NCBI GenBank assembly: GCA_964387775.1
Contig: CAYLZO010000001.1
Location: forward strand, 32,915 to 96,914
Direction: 5' to 3'
DNA: 64,000 nt
Source: CAYLZO01 sp964387775
Lineage (GTDB): Bacteria > Chloroflexota > Anaerolineae > JAAYZQ01
Shown here one piece after another: positions 43,124-51,011 of the stretch. Position 1 is the stretch's first letter. Each line of letters starts with the position of its first letter. Under the pieces are notes generated by a model that was not told where the DNA came from, ran no database searches, and was given only the letters and a program-made list of their open reading frames with translations. The translations under genes were made by a program, and so were the position numbers.

Positions 43124-44004
43124 TGTTCTGCAGCATCCTGTTCCCGCACGAGCGCCACGATCTCTCGCGCCCGGGCCACCACCGGCGCGTCGATCATCCG
43201 GCCGTCGAGGGCGAGGATGCCGTCACCCCGCGCCTCGGCTGCCTCGAACGCCGCCAGCACGCGGCGGGCGTGGGCCACTTCCTCCTCGCTAGGCGTAAAG
43301 GCCCGGTGCACCGGCTCGATCTGGGCCGGGTGGATGACCAGCTTGCCGCTGTAGCCCAGGTGCCGCGCTTGCCGCGCTTCGGCCAGCAGGCCGTCAGGGT
43401 CGGTCAGGTCGGTCCAGATGGTATCCACGGCCAGCGCCCCAGCCGCCCGGGCGGCGAGCAGCATCTGGGCGCGGGCGTGGGCCAGTTCGGCGCCCGCCTG
43501 GGTCCGCACCGCCCCCAGGTCGTGGGCCAGGTCCTCGCCGCCGAGGCAGAGGGCGCGCACGCGGGGGCTGGCTTGTGCCATGGCGTAGGCGTTGAGTACC
43601 CCTAGCGCCGTCTCGACCATCAGGCAAATCCCCAGCGAGCCGGCCGGCAGCCCCCGCTCCCCCTCGAGTTCGGCCAGGAGCGCCGCCAGCCGCGCCACGT
43701 CGCCGGCCGTCTCGGCCTTGGGCAGGCAGACGGCGGCCACGCCGGGGCCGAAGGCTTCGCGTAGATCGGCCTCGGCCAGGCCGGAGGTGAGGGCGTTGAT
43801 ACGCAGGATCACCTGGGGCTCGAATCCCCCCGCCTCCAGCGCCCGGCGGACCACGGCCCGCGCTGCGATTTTTTCGCCCGTCAGCACGCCATCCTCCAAG
43901 TCGAGGATGGCGGCGTCGGCGGGTTGGGTGCGCGCCTTGTCCAGCATGCGGGCCTTGTTGCCCGGCACAAAGAGGAGAGTACGCAGCGGTTGGCTCAGCG
44001 ACAC
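43120..44004 (-). CDS. HpcH/HpaI aldolase, CitE-like lyase subunit
   Basis: 294 residues. LRTLLFVPGNKARMLDKA, ADAAILDLEDGVLTGEK, VILRINALTSG, VCLPKAETAGDVARL, LMVETALGVLNAYAMA and GGEDLAHDLGA are the CitE/citramalyl-CoA or malyl-CoA lyase landmarks, with the metal Glu/Asp residues. It cleaves a beta-hydroxyacyl-CoA to acetyl-CoA plus an oxo acid. GTG 44004 is chosen because a longer in-frame reading crosses the doc gene. It follows doc by 5 nt and may share the phd-doc promoter. Confidence 0.88.
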   Translation of the reverse strand: MSLSQPLRTLLFVPGNKARMLDKARTQPADAAILDLEDGVLTGEKIAARAVVRRALEAGGFEPQVILRINALTSGLAEADLREAFGPGVAAVCLPKAETAGDVARLAALLAELEGERGLPAGSLGICLMVETALGVLNAYAMAQASPRVRALCLGGEDLAHDLGAVRTQAGAELAHARAQMLLAARAAGALAVDTIWTDLTDPDGLLAEARQARHLGYSGKLVIHPAQIEPVHRAFTPSEEEVAHARRVLAAFEAAEARGDGILALDGRMIDAPVVARAREIVALVREQDAAEH

Positions 44005-44009
44005 GAGTG

Positions 44010-44432
44010 TCAGGGGGTGGGTTCTTGGCCGGCCGGCGGGTAGGGAGCCGTGTGCGCCCGCAGCCAGGCCGCGATCTCGTCCTTGTCCAGCGCCGACGTG
44101 GCGACGTCGATGGTGAACTGGTAGAGCTCGTCGGCCGGCGTGTCGATGGTCCGGCCGTGGCGCTCCAGGAATTCGAACAGGGCAAACAAGCCGGTCCGTT
44201 TGTTCCCGTCCATAAAGGGATGGTTCTTGATAATGCCAAAAATCAGGGCGGCCGCCTTGGCATAAATGTCGGGATAGAGGTCTTGGCCGAACATCGTCTG
44301 CTGAGGAGAGGCCAGGGCTGCTTCTAGCCGGCCCAGGTTGGCCAGCTCGGCGCTTCCCCCGAATTCGCGGATGGCGTGTTCGTGGATGAGCAGCACCTCT
44401 TCCACGGTTAGGTAGCGGAGCTCGCCACTCAT
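44010..44432 (-). CDS. Doc-type (Fic fold) death-on-curing toxin
   Basis: 140 residues: LTVEEVLLIHEHAIREFGGS, LGRLEAALASPQQT, AAALIFGIIKNHPFMDGNKR then TGLFALFEFLE. The Fic motif HPFMDGNKR is intact. Doc enzymes phosphorylate EF-Tu and stop translation. ATGA overlap with the upstream antitoxin gene. Its stop is 5 nt before citE. Confidence 0.9.
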   Translation of the reverse strand: MSGELRYLTVEEVLLIHEHAIREFGGSAELANLGRLEAALASPQQTMFGQDLYPDIYAKAAALIFGIIKNHPFMDGNKRTGLFALFEFLERHGRTIDTPADELYQFTIDVATSALDKDEIAAWLRAHTAPYPPAGQEPTP

Positions 44433-44638
44433 TGAGCCAGGCGCTCAAAGACGGTGTGGTATCGCTCAGAGACTTCCCGGACGCGCGCCATCATCTCTGG
44501 GTCGACGGCCGATTGGCGGCGCAAGACGAGCGTGTCATCGTCACGCGACAGGGCTAGCTTTTCCCCTGGCTCGAGTTCGGCCAACAGGTTACGCACTTTT
44601 TCCAGGGCCTCGTCGGGTTCTACCAGCCGCACTTCCAT
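44429..44638 (-). CDS. Small antitoxin partner of Doc
   Basis: 69 residues, MEVRLVEPDEALEKVRNL... with LEPGEKLALSRDDDTLVL and a helical C-terminus (MMARVREVSERYHTVFERL). No close Phd signature, but size, the ATGA overlap with doc and its own consensus promoter argue for an antitoxin. GAGGTG precedes ATG 44638. Confidence 0.72.
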   Translation of the reverse strand: MEVRLVEPDEALEKVRNLLAELEPGEKLALSRDDDTLVLRRQSAVDPEMMARVREVSERYHTVFERLAQ

Positions 44639-44671
44639 CGAACATTCACCTCATTTCCACCTGATGCGTTT

Positions 44672-44700
44672 ATTATACGCCGAAAGGGATCGGCTGTCAA
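44672..44700 (-). promoter_or_regulatory. Consensus sigma-70 promoter for the antitoxin-doc pair
   Basis: Minus strand: -35 TTGACA (44695-44700), a 17-nt spacer, -10 TATAAT (44672-44677), perfect consensus, 34 nt before ATG 44638. Confidence 0.8.
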
Positions 44701-44744
44701 TCTCACGCAGCGGTGCGCAACAAAAGGCCGCCCCCTTCCAAATC

Positions 44745-44800
44745 CCGACTAATCCCTGATTCCCTGGTTCCCGATTCCCTGCTCCCTGATTCCCGCCTAC
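44745..44800. repeat. Short tandem CTGATTCCC repeat
   Basis: Eight- to nine-base units (CTAATCCCTGATTCCCTGGT, TCCCGATTCCCTG...) fill the space between livF and the doc promoter. Confidence 0.7.
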
Positions 44801-45507
44801 ACCCCCAAATACGCCGCCCGCACCCTGTCCATCTGGCGCACCTCGGCCGCCGGCCCCTCGATCTCGACCTTGCCCTCGCTGAGCACGTAGGCATAGTCGC
44901 TGACGGCCAGGGCCATCTGCACGTTCTGCTCCACCAGGAGCATCGTCAGCCCCGATTCCTTCAGGCGCCGGAGGATCTCAAAGATGTTGAGCACCAGGAA
45001 GGGGGCCAGGCCCAGCGACAGCTCGTCGAACATCAGCACCTCGGGCTGGGCCATGAGCCCCCGCGCTACGGCTAGCATCTGCTGCTCGCCGCCGGAGAGG
45101 GTGCCCGCCTTCTGGTCGACGCGCTCCTCCAGGCGGGGCAGCATCTCGTACACCTTCTCCAGGTTCTCCCGAAAGTGGGCCTTGGCCCGCCGGGTGAAGG
45201 CGCCCATCTCCAGGTTCTCGTAGACGCTCATGCGCGGGAAGAGCTGGCGGCCCTCCGGGACCATGACCAGGCCCTCGGCGGCCTTGGCGTGGGCCGAGAC
45301 GCGGGTCACGTCGCGGCCGTCGAACACGACGCTGCCCTGCCAGGGCCGGATCAGGCCCGACACGGTGCGCAGCAGCGTCGTCTTGCCCGCGCCGTTGGAG
45401 CCGACCAGGGCGGTGAGTTTCCTTCGCTCCAGCTCCAGCGACACGTCCCACAGGATCTGCACCTCGCCGTAGCCGGAGGAAACGTTGTTTATTTCTAACA
45501 GTGCCAT
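44797..45507 (-). CDS. livF: Branched-chain amino-acid ABC transporter ATPase LivF
   Basis: 236 residues: Walker A VGSNGAGKTTLL, Q loop, MVPEGRQLFPRMSV (typical LivF), signature TLSGGEQQMLAVARGL, Walker B VLMFDELSLGL and LLVEQN in the H-loop region. Pairs with LivG to drive LivHM. Last gene of the liv operon. Confidence 0.94.
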   Translation of the reverse strand: MALLEINNVSSGYGEVQILWDVSLELERRKLTALVGSNGAGKTTLLRTVSGLIRPWQGSVVFDGRDVTRVSAHAKAAEGLVMVPEGRQLFPRMSVYENLEMGAFTRRAKAHFRENLEKVYEMLPRLEERVDQKAGTLSGGEQQMLAVARGLMAQPEVLMFDELSLGLAPFLVLNIFEILRRLKESGLTMLLVEQNVQMALAVSDYAYVLSEGKVEIEGPAAEVRQMDRVRAAYLGV

Positions 45508-45523
45508 ACTCGCCTCTCCTACA

Positions 45524-45570
45524 ATATCTAATATCCAATATCCATGTCATGGATATTGGATATTAGATAT
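45524..45570. repeat. Perfect 22-bp inverted repeat between livF and livG
   Basis: ATATCTAATATCCAATATCC...(45524-45545) and its exact complement (45549-45570), with a 3-nt loop. It is the most AT-rich stretch of this region. A transcript stem here could tune livF expression; it is also of the short-repeat style seen in polA at 21246. Confidence 0.85.
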
Positions 45571-45573
45571 GGG

Positions 45574-46329
45574 TTATTCCCCCATCAGCCGCTCGGCCAG
45601 CTTCGGATCGCCCAGGTAGGCCTCGATCACCTTGGGATCGTTGGCCACCTCGTCGGGCGTGCCCTCGGCGATCTGCTCGCCATAGTCGAGGACGATGACC
45701 CGGTCGGAGACGTTCATCAGGGCGTGCATCACGTGCTCGATGATGAGGATCGTCACCCCCTCGTCGCGGATCTGGCGCACGACCTCGACCATTTCGGCGA
45801 TCTCGGTGGGGTTCAGGCCGGCCAACACCTCGTCCAGCAGGAGCAGGAAGGGGCGGGCAGCCAGGGCGCGGGCCAGCTCCAGGCGTTTTTTCTGGGCGAC
45901 GTTGAGGCTGAGCGCCAGTTGGTCGCGCCGCTCGGCCAGACCGACAAAGCCCAGCACCTCGTCGGCGATCTCTTCTGCCCTGCCCAGCGAGCGCTGCTCG
46001 TGGCCAAAGCAGGAGCCGGCCATCACGTTCTCCAGCACCGTCAGCTCGTTGAGCGGCTGGACGATCTGGTGGGTGCGGGCCAGCCCCAGCCGGGCGACGT
46101 GATAAGGCTTCCAGCCGGTGATGTCCTGGTCCTTGAAGCGCACGCGGCCCTCCTCGGGCGAGTAGATGCCGTTGACGCAGTTAAAGAGCGTCGTCTTGCC
46201 CGCGCCGTTGGGGCCGATGAGCCCCAGGATCTGGCCTTGCGGCAGGTCAAAGGTGACGTGGGACAGGGCCTGGAGCCCGCCGAATCGTTTGGAGACGTCT
46301 TGGATTTGTAGCAGCGGTTGTGCGCTCAT
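45574..46329 (-). CDS. livG: Branched-chain amino-acid ABC transporter ATPase LivG
   Basis: 251 residues: Walker A GPNGAGKTTLFNCVNG, GLARTHQIVQPLNELTVLEN (LivG-type), an ABC signature degenerated to LSLNVAQKKRLELARAL, Walker B LLLLDEVLAGLNP and the H-loop IIEHVMHAL. The signature reads LNVAQKK where LSGGQQ-like sequence is usual, a variation known in LivG proteins. ATGA overlap with livM. Confidence 0.93.
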   Translation of the reverse strand: MSAQPLLQIQDVSKRFGGLQALSHVTFDLPQGQILGLIGPNGAGKTTLFNCVNGIYSPEEGRVRFKDQDITGWKPYHVARLGLARTHQIVQPLNELTVLENVMAGSCFGHEQRSLGRAEEIADEVLGFVGLAERRDQLALSLNVAQKKRLELARALAARPFLLLLDEVLAGLNPTEIAEMVEVVRQIRDEGVTILIIEHVMHALMNVSDRVIVLDYGEQIAEGTPDEVANDPKVIEAYLGDPKLAERLMGE

Positions 46330-47321
46330 TCCAGTACCCTCCGCAGGACGGCGAACCGGCCCCGCAGCCAGCCGACGACGCCCGCCGGCACAAAGAGGAT
46401 GATGACCAACAGAAGCACGCCGGCGACGGCCAATTGGATGTTTTTAAAGAGGGGACTGACCAGCAGCAGGCCGCGCAGGCGCTGATAGGCGGCCGCGCCC
46501 AGGATCGGCCCCAGCACCGTCCCCTGGCCGCCGAGCATGACCATGACGATGGCCTCGATGGACTGGTGGAGGACAAAGGCATCGCCCGGCTCGACGTTGC
46601 CGTTCTTGAAGAAAAAGAGCACGCCCAGCATCCCCGGGAAAACGGCCGAGAGGACGTAGGCCCACGTCTTGGCGTTGGGCGCGACGACGCCCATCACCTC
46701 GGCGGCGTCCTCGTTCTCGCGGATGGCCATCAGGCCCAGGCCAAAGCGCGAACTCTTGACCAAAAAGCTGACCAGGACGATGAGCAGCGTCAGGCCAGCC
46801 GTCAGCCCGTAGGCCAGCCACAGCGCCTCGTTGGGGCCGCCGTAGGAGCGGTAGACGTTAAAGTTGAGCGTCATGCCGATAGGTCCGCCAAAGGGGTCAA
46901 AGTTCTTGATAAAAGAGCGCATCGCCTCGTTGACGCCGATGGTGGCCAGGGCAAAGTAGGCGCCCCGCAGCCGGAGGATGGCCCGCCCCAGCAGGAAGGC
47001 CAGGAGGGCGGCGCTCAGCCCCCCGGCCAGCGCGGCGAGGAGCAGGTGGACGCCGTGGGCGTCCATCAGGTAGAAGCCGACGTAGCCGCCCAATCCAAAA
47101 AAGACGATGTGGCCAAAACTCACGTAGCCGGTGTAGCCCAGCAGGATGTTCAGGCTGGAAGCAAAGGCCACCGCCTTGAGGATGGTGAAAGCCGTCTCCC
47201 GGGCGTAGGCCCGGTTGCTGGCCAGCACCGGCCAGAGGGCAAAGGCGGCCGTGATCGCCAACGCCAGCCACAACCCCGGATTGCGCAGTTGCCTGCTACG
47301 AGTCCCCCCCAATGCTTTCAT
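46326..47321 (-). CDS. livM: Branched-chain amino-acid ABC transporter permease LivM
   Basis: 331 residues with ~10 helices. LLGYTGYVSFGHIVFFGLGG, YFALATIGVNEAMRSFIKN, FGLGLMAIRENEDAAEVMGV and VMLGGQGTVLGPILGAAAYQ are LivM landmarks. Overlaps livH by 4 nt upstream and livG by 4 nt downstream. Confidence 0.94.
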   Translation of the reverse strand: MKALGGTRSRQLRNPGLWLALAITAAFALWPVLASNRAYARETAFTILKAVAFASSLNILLGYTGYVSFGHIVFFGLGGYVGFYLMDAHGVHLLLAALAGGLSAALLAFLLGRAILRLRGAYFALATIGVNEAMRSFIKNFDPFGGPIGMTLNFNVYRSYGGPNEALWLAYGLTAGLTLLIVLVSFLVKSSRFGLGLMAIRENEDAAEVMGVVAPNAKTWAYVLSAVFPGMLGVLFFFKNGNVEPGDAFVLHQSIEAIVMVMLGGQGTVLGPILGAAAYQRLRGLLLVSPLFKNIQLAVAGVLLLVIILFVPAGVVGWLRGRFAVLRRVLE

Positions 47322-48193
47322 GTCTCGCTCCCCAAGAGGCCCTGCGGGCGCACCAGCAGGATGAGGACAAAGAGGACGAATTCGACGACGGGCACCCAGC
47401 TCGTCTCGATGTTCGGGACGCCGGGCAGGCTGCCCAGCACCGGGATGATGCCCTCCAGCGCGCCCAGCAAGAGCCCACCGATGAGCGCGCCCAGGGGGTT
47501 GCCCAAGCCGCCCAGAACGCAGATGACAAAGCTCTTCAGCTCGTAGGAGCCGCCGGCCAGGATGGTAAAGGGGAAAAAGGTGGCGATGAGCCCGCCCGAG
47601 ATGGCGGCCAGCATCGTGCCCAGGCCAAAGCTGAGGGCCAGCATCCAGTTGGTGGGAATGCCCATGAGTTCGGCGGCGGCGCGGTTGTCGGTCACGGCGC
47701 GGATGGCCTTGCCCGGCCGCGTGCGGTAGAGAAAGAGATAGAGCAAGCCCGTGACCAGCCCCGACGCCACAGCGGCCAGGACGCGCGTCCAGGTCAGGGT
47801 GACGGCGCCGAAGGAGAGGCTGCCCAGGCTAAAATCGACGTTGCGCGGCGACGTCGTAAAGACCGCCGTCCCGATGCCGATGATGATCATGTTCACCGCA
47901 AAGGTCGCCAGCAACGTGGAGAGGTGGGGCGCGTCGAGCACGCGGTGGACGGCGGTCCAGTAGATGATCACGCCCAGCAGCAAGCCGCCAGCGGCCACCA
48001 GCAGCAGGGTCAGGTAGGGATTCATGCCCAGCCCGGTGAAGGCCAGATAGACCCCAAACATGCCCAGGGCGATGACCGGCCCGTGCGAGAGGTTGATGAC
48101 GTCCATCACGCCCCAGATGAGGGACAGCCCCATGGCCGCGATGCCGTAGACAAAACCCAGCAGCAGCCCGTCGATCAGGGAAGGAATCAGCAT
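47318..48193 (-). CDS. livH: Branched-chain amino-acid ABC transporter permease LivH
   Basis: 291 residues, polytopic. MLIPSLIDGLLLGFVYGIAA, GLSLIWGVMDVINLSHG, RTRPGKAIRAVTDNRAAAEL and VICVLGGLGNPLGALIGGL are typical. Forms the channel with LivM. Separated from the binding-protein gene by a 60-nt spacer containing a strong hairpin. Confidence 0.94.
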   Translation of the reverse strand: MLIPSLIDGLLLGFVYGIAAMGLSLIWGVMDVINLSHGPVIALGMFGVYLAFTGLGMNPYLTLLLVAAGGLLLGVIIYWTAVHRVLDAPHLSTLLATFAVNMIIIGIGTAVFTTSPRNVDFSLGSLSFGAVTLTWTRVLAAVASGLVTGLLYLFLYRTRPGKAIRAVTDNRAAAELMGIPTNWMLALSFGLGTMLAAISGGLIATFFPFTILAGGSYELKSFVICVLGGLGNPLGALIGGLLLGALEGIIPVLGSLPGVPNIETSWVPVVEFVLFVLILLVRPQGLLGSET

Positions 48194-48210
48194 AAGCGTC
48201 TCCTTGAAAA

Positions 48211-48245
48211 CAGACCCTTAGGGCCTTGAAGGCCCTAAGGGTCTG
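48211..48245. terminator. Perfect 17-bp hairpin between livK and livH
   Basis: CAGACCCTTAGGGCCTT (48211-48227) and AAGGCCCTAAGGGTCTG (48229-48245) pair exactly around one base. Such a stem after a binding-protein gene commonly stabilises its 3' end and lowers downstream transporter expression. There is no T tract. Confidence 0.7.
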
Positions 48246-48253
48246 CCGGTGGT

Positions 48254-49591
48254 TTAGGGCAAGGGGTAGAGCGGGTCGGCCGTTTTGCCTTCCAGCGGCC
48301 AGACCACCTGCTTGGCCAGGTTGCCCGCGTCGTCCTTCTGCCACTGGATGTAGATCATGCTGTGGCCGATCTGCAAGCCGTGGGACTCGGGGCTGGTGTC
48401 GAACTTGACGCGGCCGTAGGCGGTGAGGATGTCCATGGCCTCCATGGCCGCTTTGACAGCCTCCGGATCGGTCGAGTCGGCGTCGATGATGGCCTTCTGC
48501 AGGATCTGACCGGCGGCGTAGCCCCCCATCGAGTGGTAGGAGGGTTCCTCGTCGTAGGCGGCCTGATAGTCGGCCACGAACTCGCTGCCCAGCACGCCGA
48601 ACCACTCCAGGCCCGCTTCCTCGGCTGATTCCGGCGTAAACTCGGCCAGCGGCTCCCACTGGCTGGGGCCGATGACGCCCACCGCCGCATCGCCCAGGTC
48701 GGCAAAGTCGGGCTCGGGCGGGGCGACGAGCAGGGCAAAGAAGTTGATGTCCACGTCCTTTTCATAGACCTGCCGGGCAAAGGTGCTGCCGTCCTGAAAG
48801 TGGCCGCCGCCCAGGATGGCCTCCGCGCCCGAGTCGAGGATCTTGTTGATGAAGGGGCCAAAGTCCTTGGTCTCCGAGTCATAGCCTTCAAAGAGCACGC
48901 TCTCGTAGCCCTGCGACTCGGCGTATTCTTTGGCCGCGTTGACGACGTCGGTGGAGAACTTGTCGTTCTCGTAGACAAAGGCGACCTTTGTGACGTCCGG
49001 ATCGACGTGGGCCAGCAGGTCCACCGCACCGGTCAGGTAGCGGCTGGCCGGCGTGTAGGCCTGGAACACGCGGGTGTAGCCCTCCTTGTAGGTCGAGTCG
49101 GAGGCGGCGCCGGTGGTGATCATGATCTTGCCATACTGCTCGGCGATGAGGGCCGCCGCGGCGGTCAGCCCGCTGGAGTACGGGCTGATCAAAAAGTCGG
49201 CATTGTCTTCCGTGGCCAAACGGGTATAGAGCTCCTGGACGCGCTCGGTGGAACTTTCGTCGTCGTAGGTCTTGGACTCGAACTTGACGACGGTGCCGTC
49301 GCTCAGGGTGATGCCGCCGGCGTCGTTGACCTGGTTCATCCACAGGGTCAGGCCGTTCACTTGGCGCGTGGACGACACGTTGTATTTGCCGGTCTGTGAC
49401 GTGGTGTAGCCGACGACCATCGTCACCTCTTCACCCATCGGCTCTTCCGCCGGTGGCTCTTCTTCCGCCGGCTCTTCGGCTTCGGTGGGTTGAGCTGCGG
49501 GCGCCTCGGTAGGCTCGGGCGTAGGCCCACAGGCTACTACCAGGGCGACCAACAGAATCAGAACCAAGATCCAGTTCACTACCTTTATCAT
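48254..49591 (-). CDS. Branched-chain amino-acid-binding lipoprotein (LivK-like)
   Basis: 445 residues. Lipoprotein signal WILVLILLVALVVACG, a long Glu/Pro linker (~25-55), then the type-I periplasmic fold: MVVGYTTSQTGKYNVSS, VNGLTLWMNQVNDAGGI, ADFLISPYSSGLTAAAALIA, MITTGAASDSTYKEGYTRVF and VAFVYENDKFSTDVVN. Delivers the ligand to LivHMGF encoded downstream. The ligand could be branched-chain amino acids, amides or urea. Confidence 0.9.
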   Translation of the reverse strand: MIKVVNWILVLILLVALVVACGPTPEPTEAPAAQPTEAEEPAEEEPPAEEPMGEEVTMVVGYTTSQTGKYNVSSTRQVNGLTLWMNQVNDAGGITLSDGTVVKFESKTYDDESSTERVQELYTRLATEDNADFLISPYSSGLTAAAALIAEQYGKIMITTGAASDSTYKEGYTRVFQAYTPASRYLTGAVDLLAHVDPDVTKVAFVYENDKFSTDVVNAAKEYAESQGYESVLFEGYDSETKDFGPFINKILDSGAEAILGGGHFQDGSTFARQVYEKDVDINFFALLVAPPEPDFADLGDAAVGVIGPSQWEPLAEFTPESAEEAGLEWFGVLGSEFVADYQAAYDEEPSYHSMGGYAAGQILQKAIIDADSTDPEAVKAAMEAMDILTAYGRVKFDTSPESHGLQIGHSMIYIQWQKDDAGNLAKQVVWPLEGKTADPLYPLP

Positions 49592-49665
49592 CTCTTTCCC
49601 TCCTTCTCGTCTCAGAACGGTCTCTTACAAGAAACACAGAAACGTTCGATAGCTTCCCTCCTTCC

Positions 49666-50034
49666 TTACGCACCCTTCGTTTGGGTCGCGCCGAGCACCC
49701 TACGGATGGCTGCCAGCAGCTCTTCCGTCGGACAGCCTTTCAGTAGATAGCCATCCGCCTCGACGTCCAGGGCCGCGCCAAGATGGCGGTCGAACACGGA
49801 GAGCAGAATAATCCGCGTCTGGGGACAGCGGGCCCTGATCCGGCCGGCGATTTCCAGTCCTGCCGCCTCGGGATCGATGAGGACGACACCAGGAGCCAAG
49901 GAAGCAGCAAGAACCACGGCCTCGTCGTTGTTGGCCGTGGTCACGATGTGGCTAAAATAGTCGCTCAGAACCAGCTGCAAGCCCTCGCGAAAGACTTTGT
50001 CGTCGTCTATGATGAGGATCTGGTGCACAGTCAC
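49666..50034 (-). CDS. Single-domain response regulator
   Basis: 122 residues, receiver only: ILIIDDDKVFREGL, phospho-Asp in GVVLIDPEAAGLE, IILLSVFDRH and the Lys in DGYLLKGCPTEEL, close to the receiver of the NarL group but with no HTH. Start is GTG 50034. It lies between the LuxR-type regulator and the liv operon. A TATAAT at 50073-50078 could be its promoter. Confidence 0.85.
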   Translation of the reverse strand: MTVHQILIIDDDKVFREGLQLVLSDYFSHIVTTANNDEAVVLAASLAPGVVLIDPEAAGLEIAGRIRARCPQTRIILLSVFDRHLGAALDVEADGYLLKGCPTEELLAAIRRVLGATQTKGA

Positions 50035-50072
50035 CCTTTTCCCTCATTGGATACACGCTTCCCCCTGTTGTC

Positions 50073-50101
50073 ATTATAGCAGAGGGATCGGGCTGCGTCA
50101 T
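50073..50101 (-). promoter_or_regulatory. Candidate promoter for the single-domain regulator
   Basis: Minus strand: -10 TATAAT (50073-50078), a 17-nt spacer, weak -35 ATGACG (50096-50101), 39 nt before GTG 50034. Confidence 0.4.
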
Positions 50102-50129
50102 CGTCCGCAGGGGACGATCTAGAACGACA

Positions 50130-50155
50130 AAAGGCCGGTTTTTGTACCGGCCTTT
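50130..50155 (-). terminator. Rho-independent terminator after the LuxR-type regulator
   Basis: AAAGGCCGGT (50130-50139) and ACCGGCCTTT (50146-50155) form a 10-bp stem with loop TTTTGT. On the minus strand the stem ends in CCTTTTG, a short U tract. Ends the upp to regulator operon. Confidence 0.75.
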
Positions 50156-50209
50156 CTAGTACTTGCGGGCGCCCGGGCTAGTGCTTTTGGGCAGGTTGCC
50201 GTCCCAACC

Positions 50210-50899
50210 TCAGAACTCATCCGGCGCCAGCAGCCCCAATTGGATAGCGCGCGCCACGGCCTCGGTCCGGGTCCGGGCCTCCAGCTTGGCCATCAGGTTG
50301 GCGACGTGGACCTTGACCGTCCGCTCCGAAATGAACAACGCCTCGGCGATGTCGCGATTGCGGGCGCCGCCGGCCAGCAGGGTCAAGACCTCCTGCTCAC
50401 GTGGCGTGAGCAAGGACGCTGGCTCAGCCAGCGCCGACTCCGATCCCTTCTCGCCGCCCATCAGCGTGCTGAGCCGGTCCAGGACCCGCGCCGCGACCTC
50501 TGGCTGCAAGAGCGAGCCGCCCTCGGCCACCACGCGGATGGCCTGCACCAATTCGTCGGGCAAGGCGTCTTTGAGCAGGTAGCCCCGCGCCCCGGCCCGG
50601 ACGCCGGCCATGATGTGTTCGTCGTCGGCGTAGGTCGTCAGGATCAGGACGTGAGTCTCGGGCAGCTCGGCCCGGATCTGTTCGATGGCCGCGACGCCGT
50701 CCACGTTGGGCATCACCAGGTCCATGAGCACCACGTCGGGGTGCAGCGCCTGGGCCAGCCGGATGGCTTCCTCACCGTCGGCGGCCTGGCCAACAACCTG
50801 AATGTCATGCTCCACGTCGACGATGGCGCTGAACCCCTCGCGCACGACGGGGTGGTCGTCGGCGATGAGCACGCGGATGGGTCTTTGTTTGTCGGTCAT
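50210..50899 (-). CDS. NarL/LuxR-family response regulator
   Basis: 229 residues. Receiver: VLIADDHPVVREGF, VVLMDLVMPNVDG, ILTTYADDEHI, GYLLKDALPDEL. C-terminal LuxR HTH: LLTPREQEVLTLLAGGARNR, DIAEALFISERTVKVHV, ANLMAKLEARTRTEAV. GAAGGAGG precedes ATG 50899. It is downstream of a HisKA_3 kinase, its natural partner. Confidence 0.95.
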   Translation of the reverse strand: MTDKQRPIRVLIADDHPVVREGFSAIVDVEHDIQVVGQAADGEEAIRLAQALHPDVVLMDLVMPNVDGVAAIEQIRAELPETHVLILTTYADDEHIMAGVRAGARGYLLKDALPDELVQAIRVVAEGGSLLQPEVAARVLDRLSTLMGGEKGSESALAEPASLLTPREQEVLTLLAGGARNRDIAEALFISERTVKVHVANLMAKLEARTRTEAVARAIQLGLLAPDEF

Positions 50900-50915
50900 G
50901 CAGCCTCCTTCGTTC

Positions 50916-51011
50916 GGTATCAGGGAATCCGGGATCAGGGAATCAGGTATCGGGTATCGGGATACCAGGGTGCTCCCTGATACCTGGTACCTGATTCCCG
51001 ATACCCGATAC
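50916..51011. repeat. Short repeats GGGAATC/GGTATCGGG forming a hairpin
   Basis: GTATCAGGGAATCCGGGATC, CAGGTATCGGGTATCGGG and the opposite CCTGATACCTGGTACCTGAT, CCCGATACCCGATACC can pair. It fills the 112-nt gap between the sensor kinase and its regulator. Confidence 0.7.

Noticed and set aside
43120..44448. 442-residue CitE-like protein with a long N-terminus
   Set aside because: The extension reads through doc in another frame; the lyase fold begins at GTG 44004.
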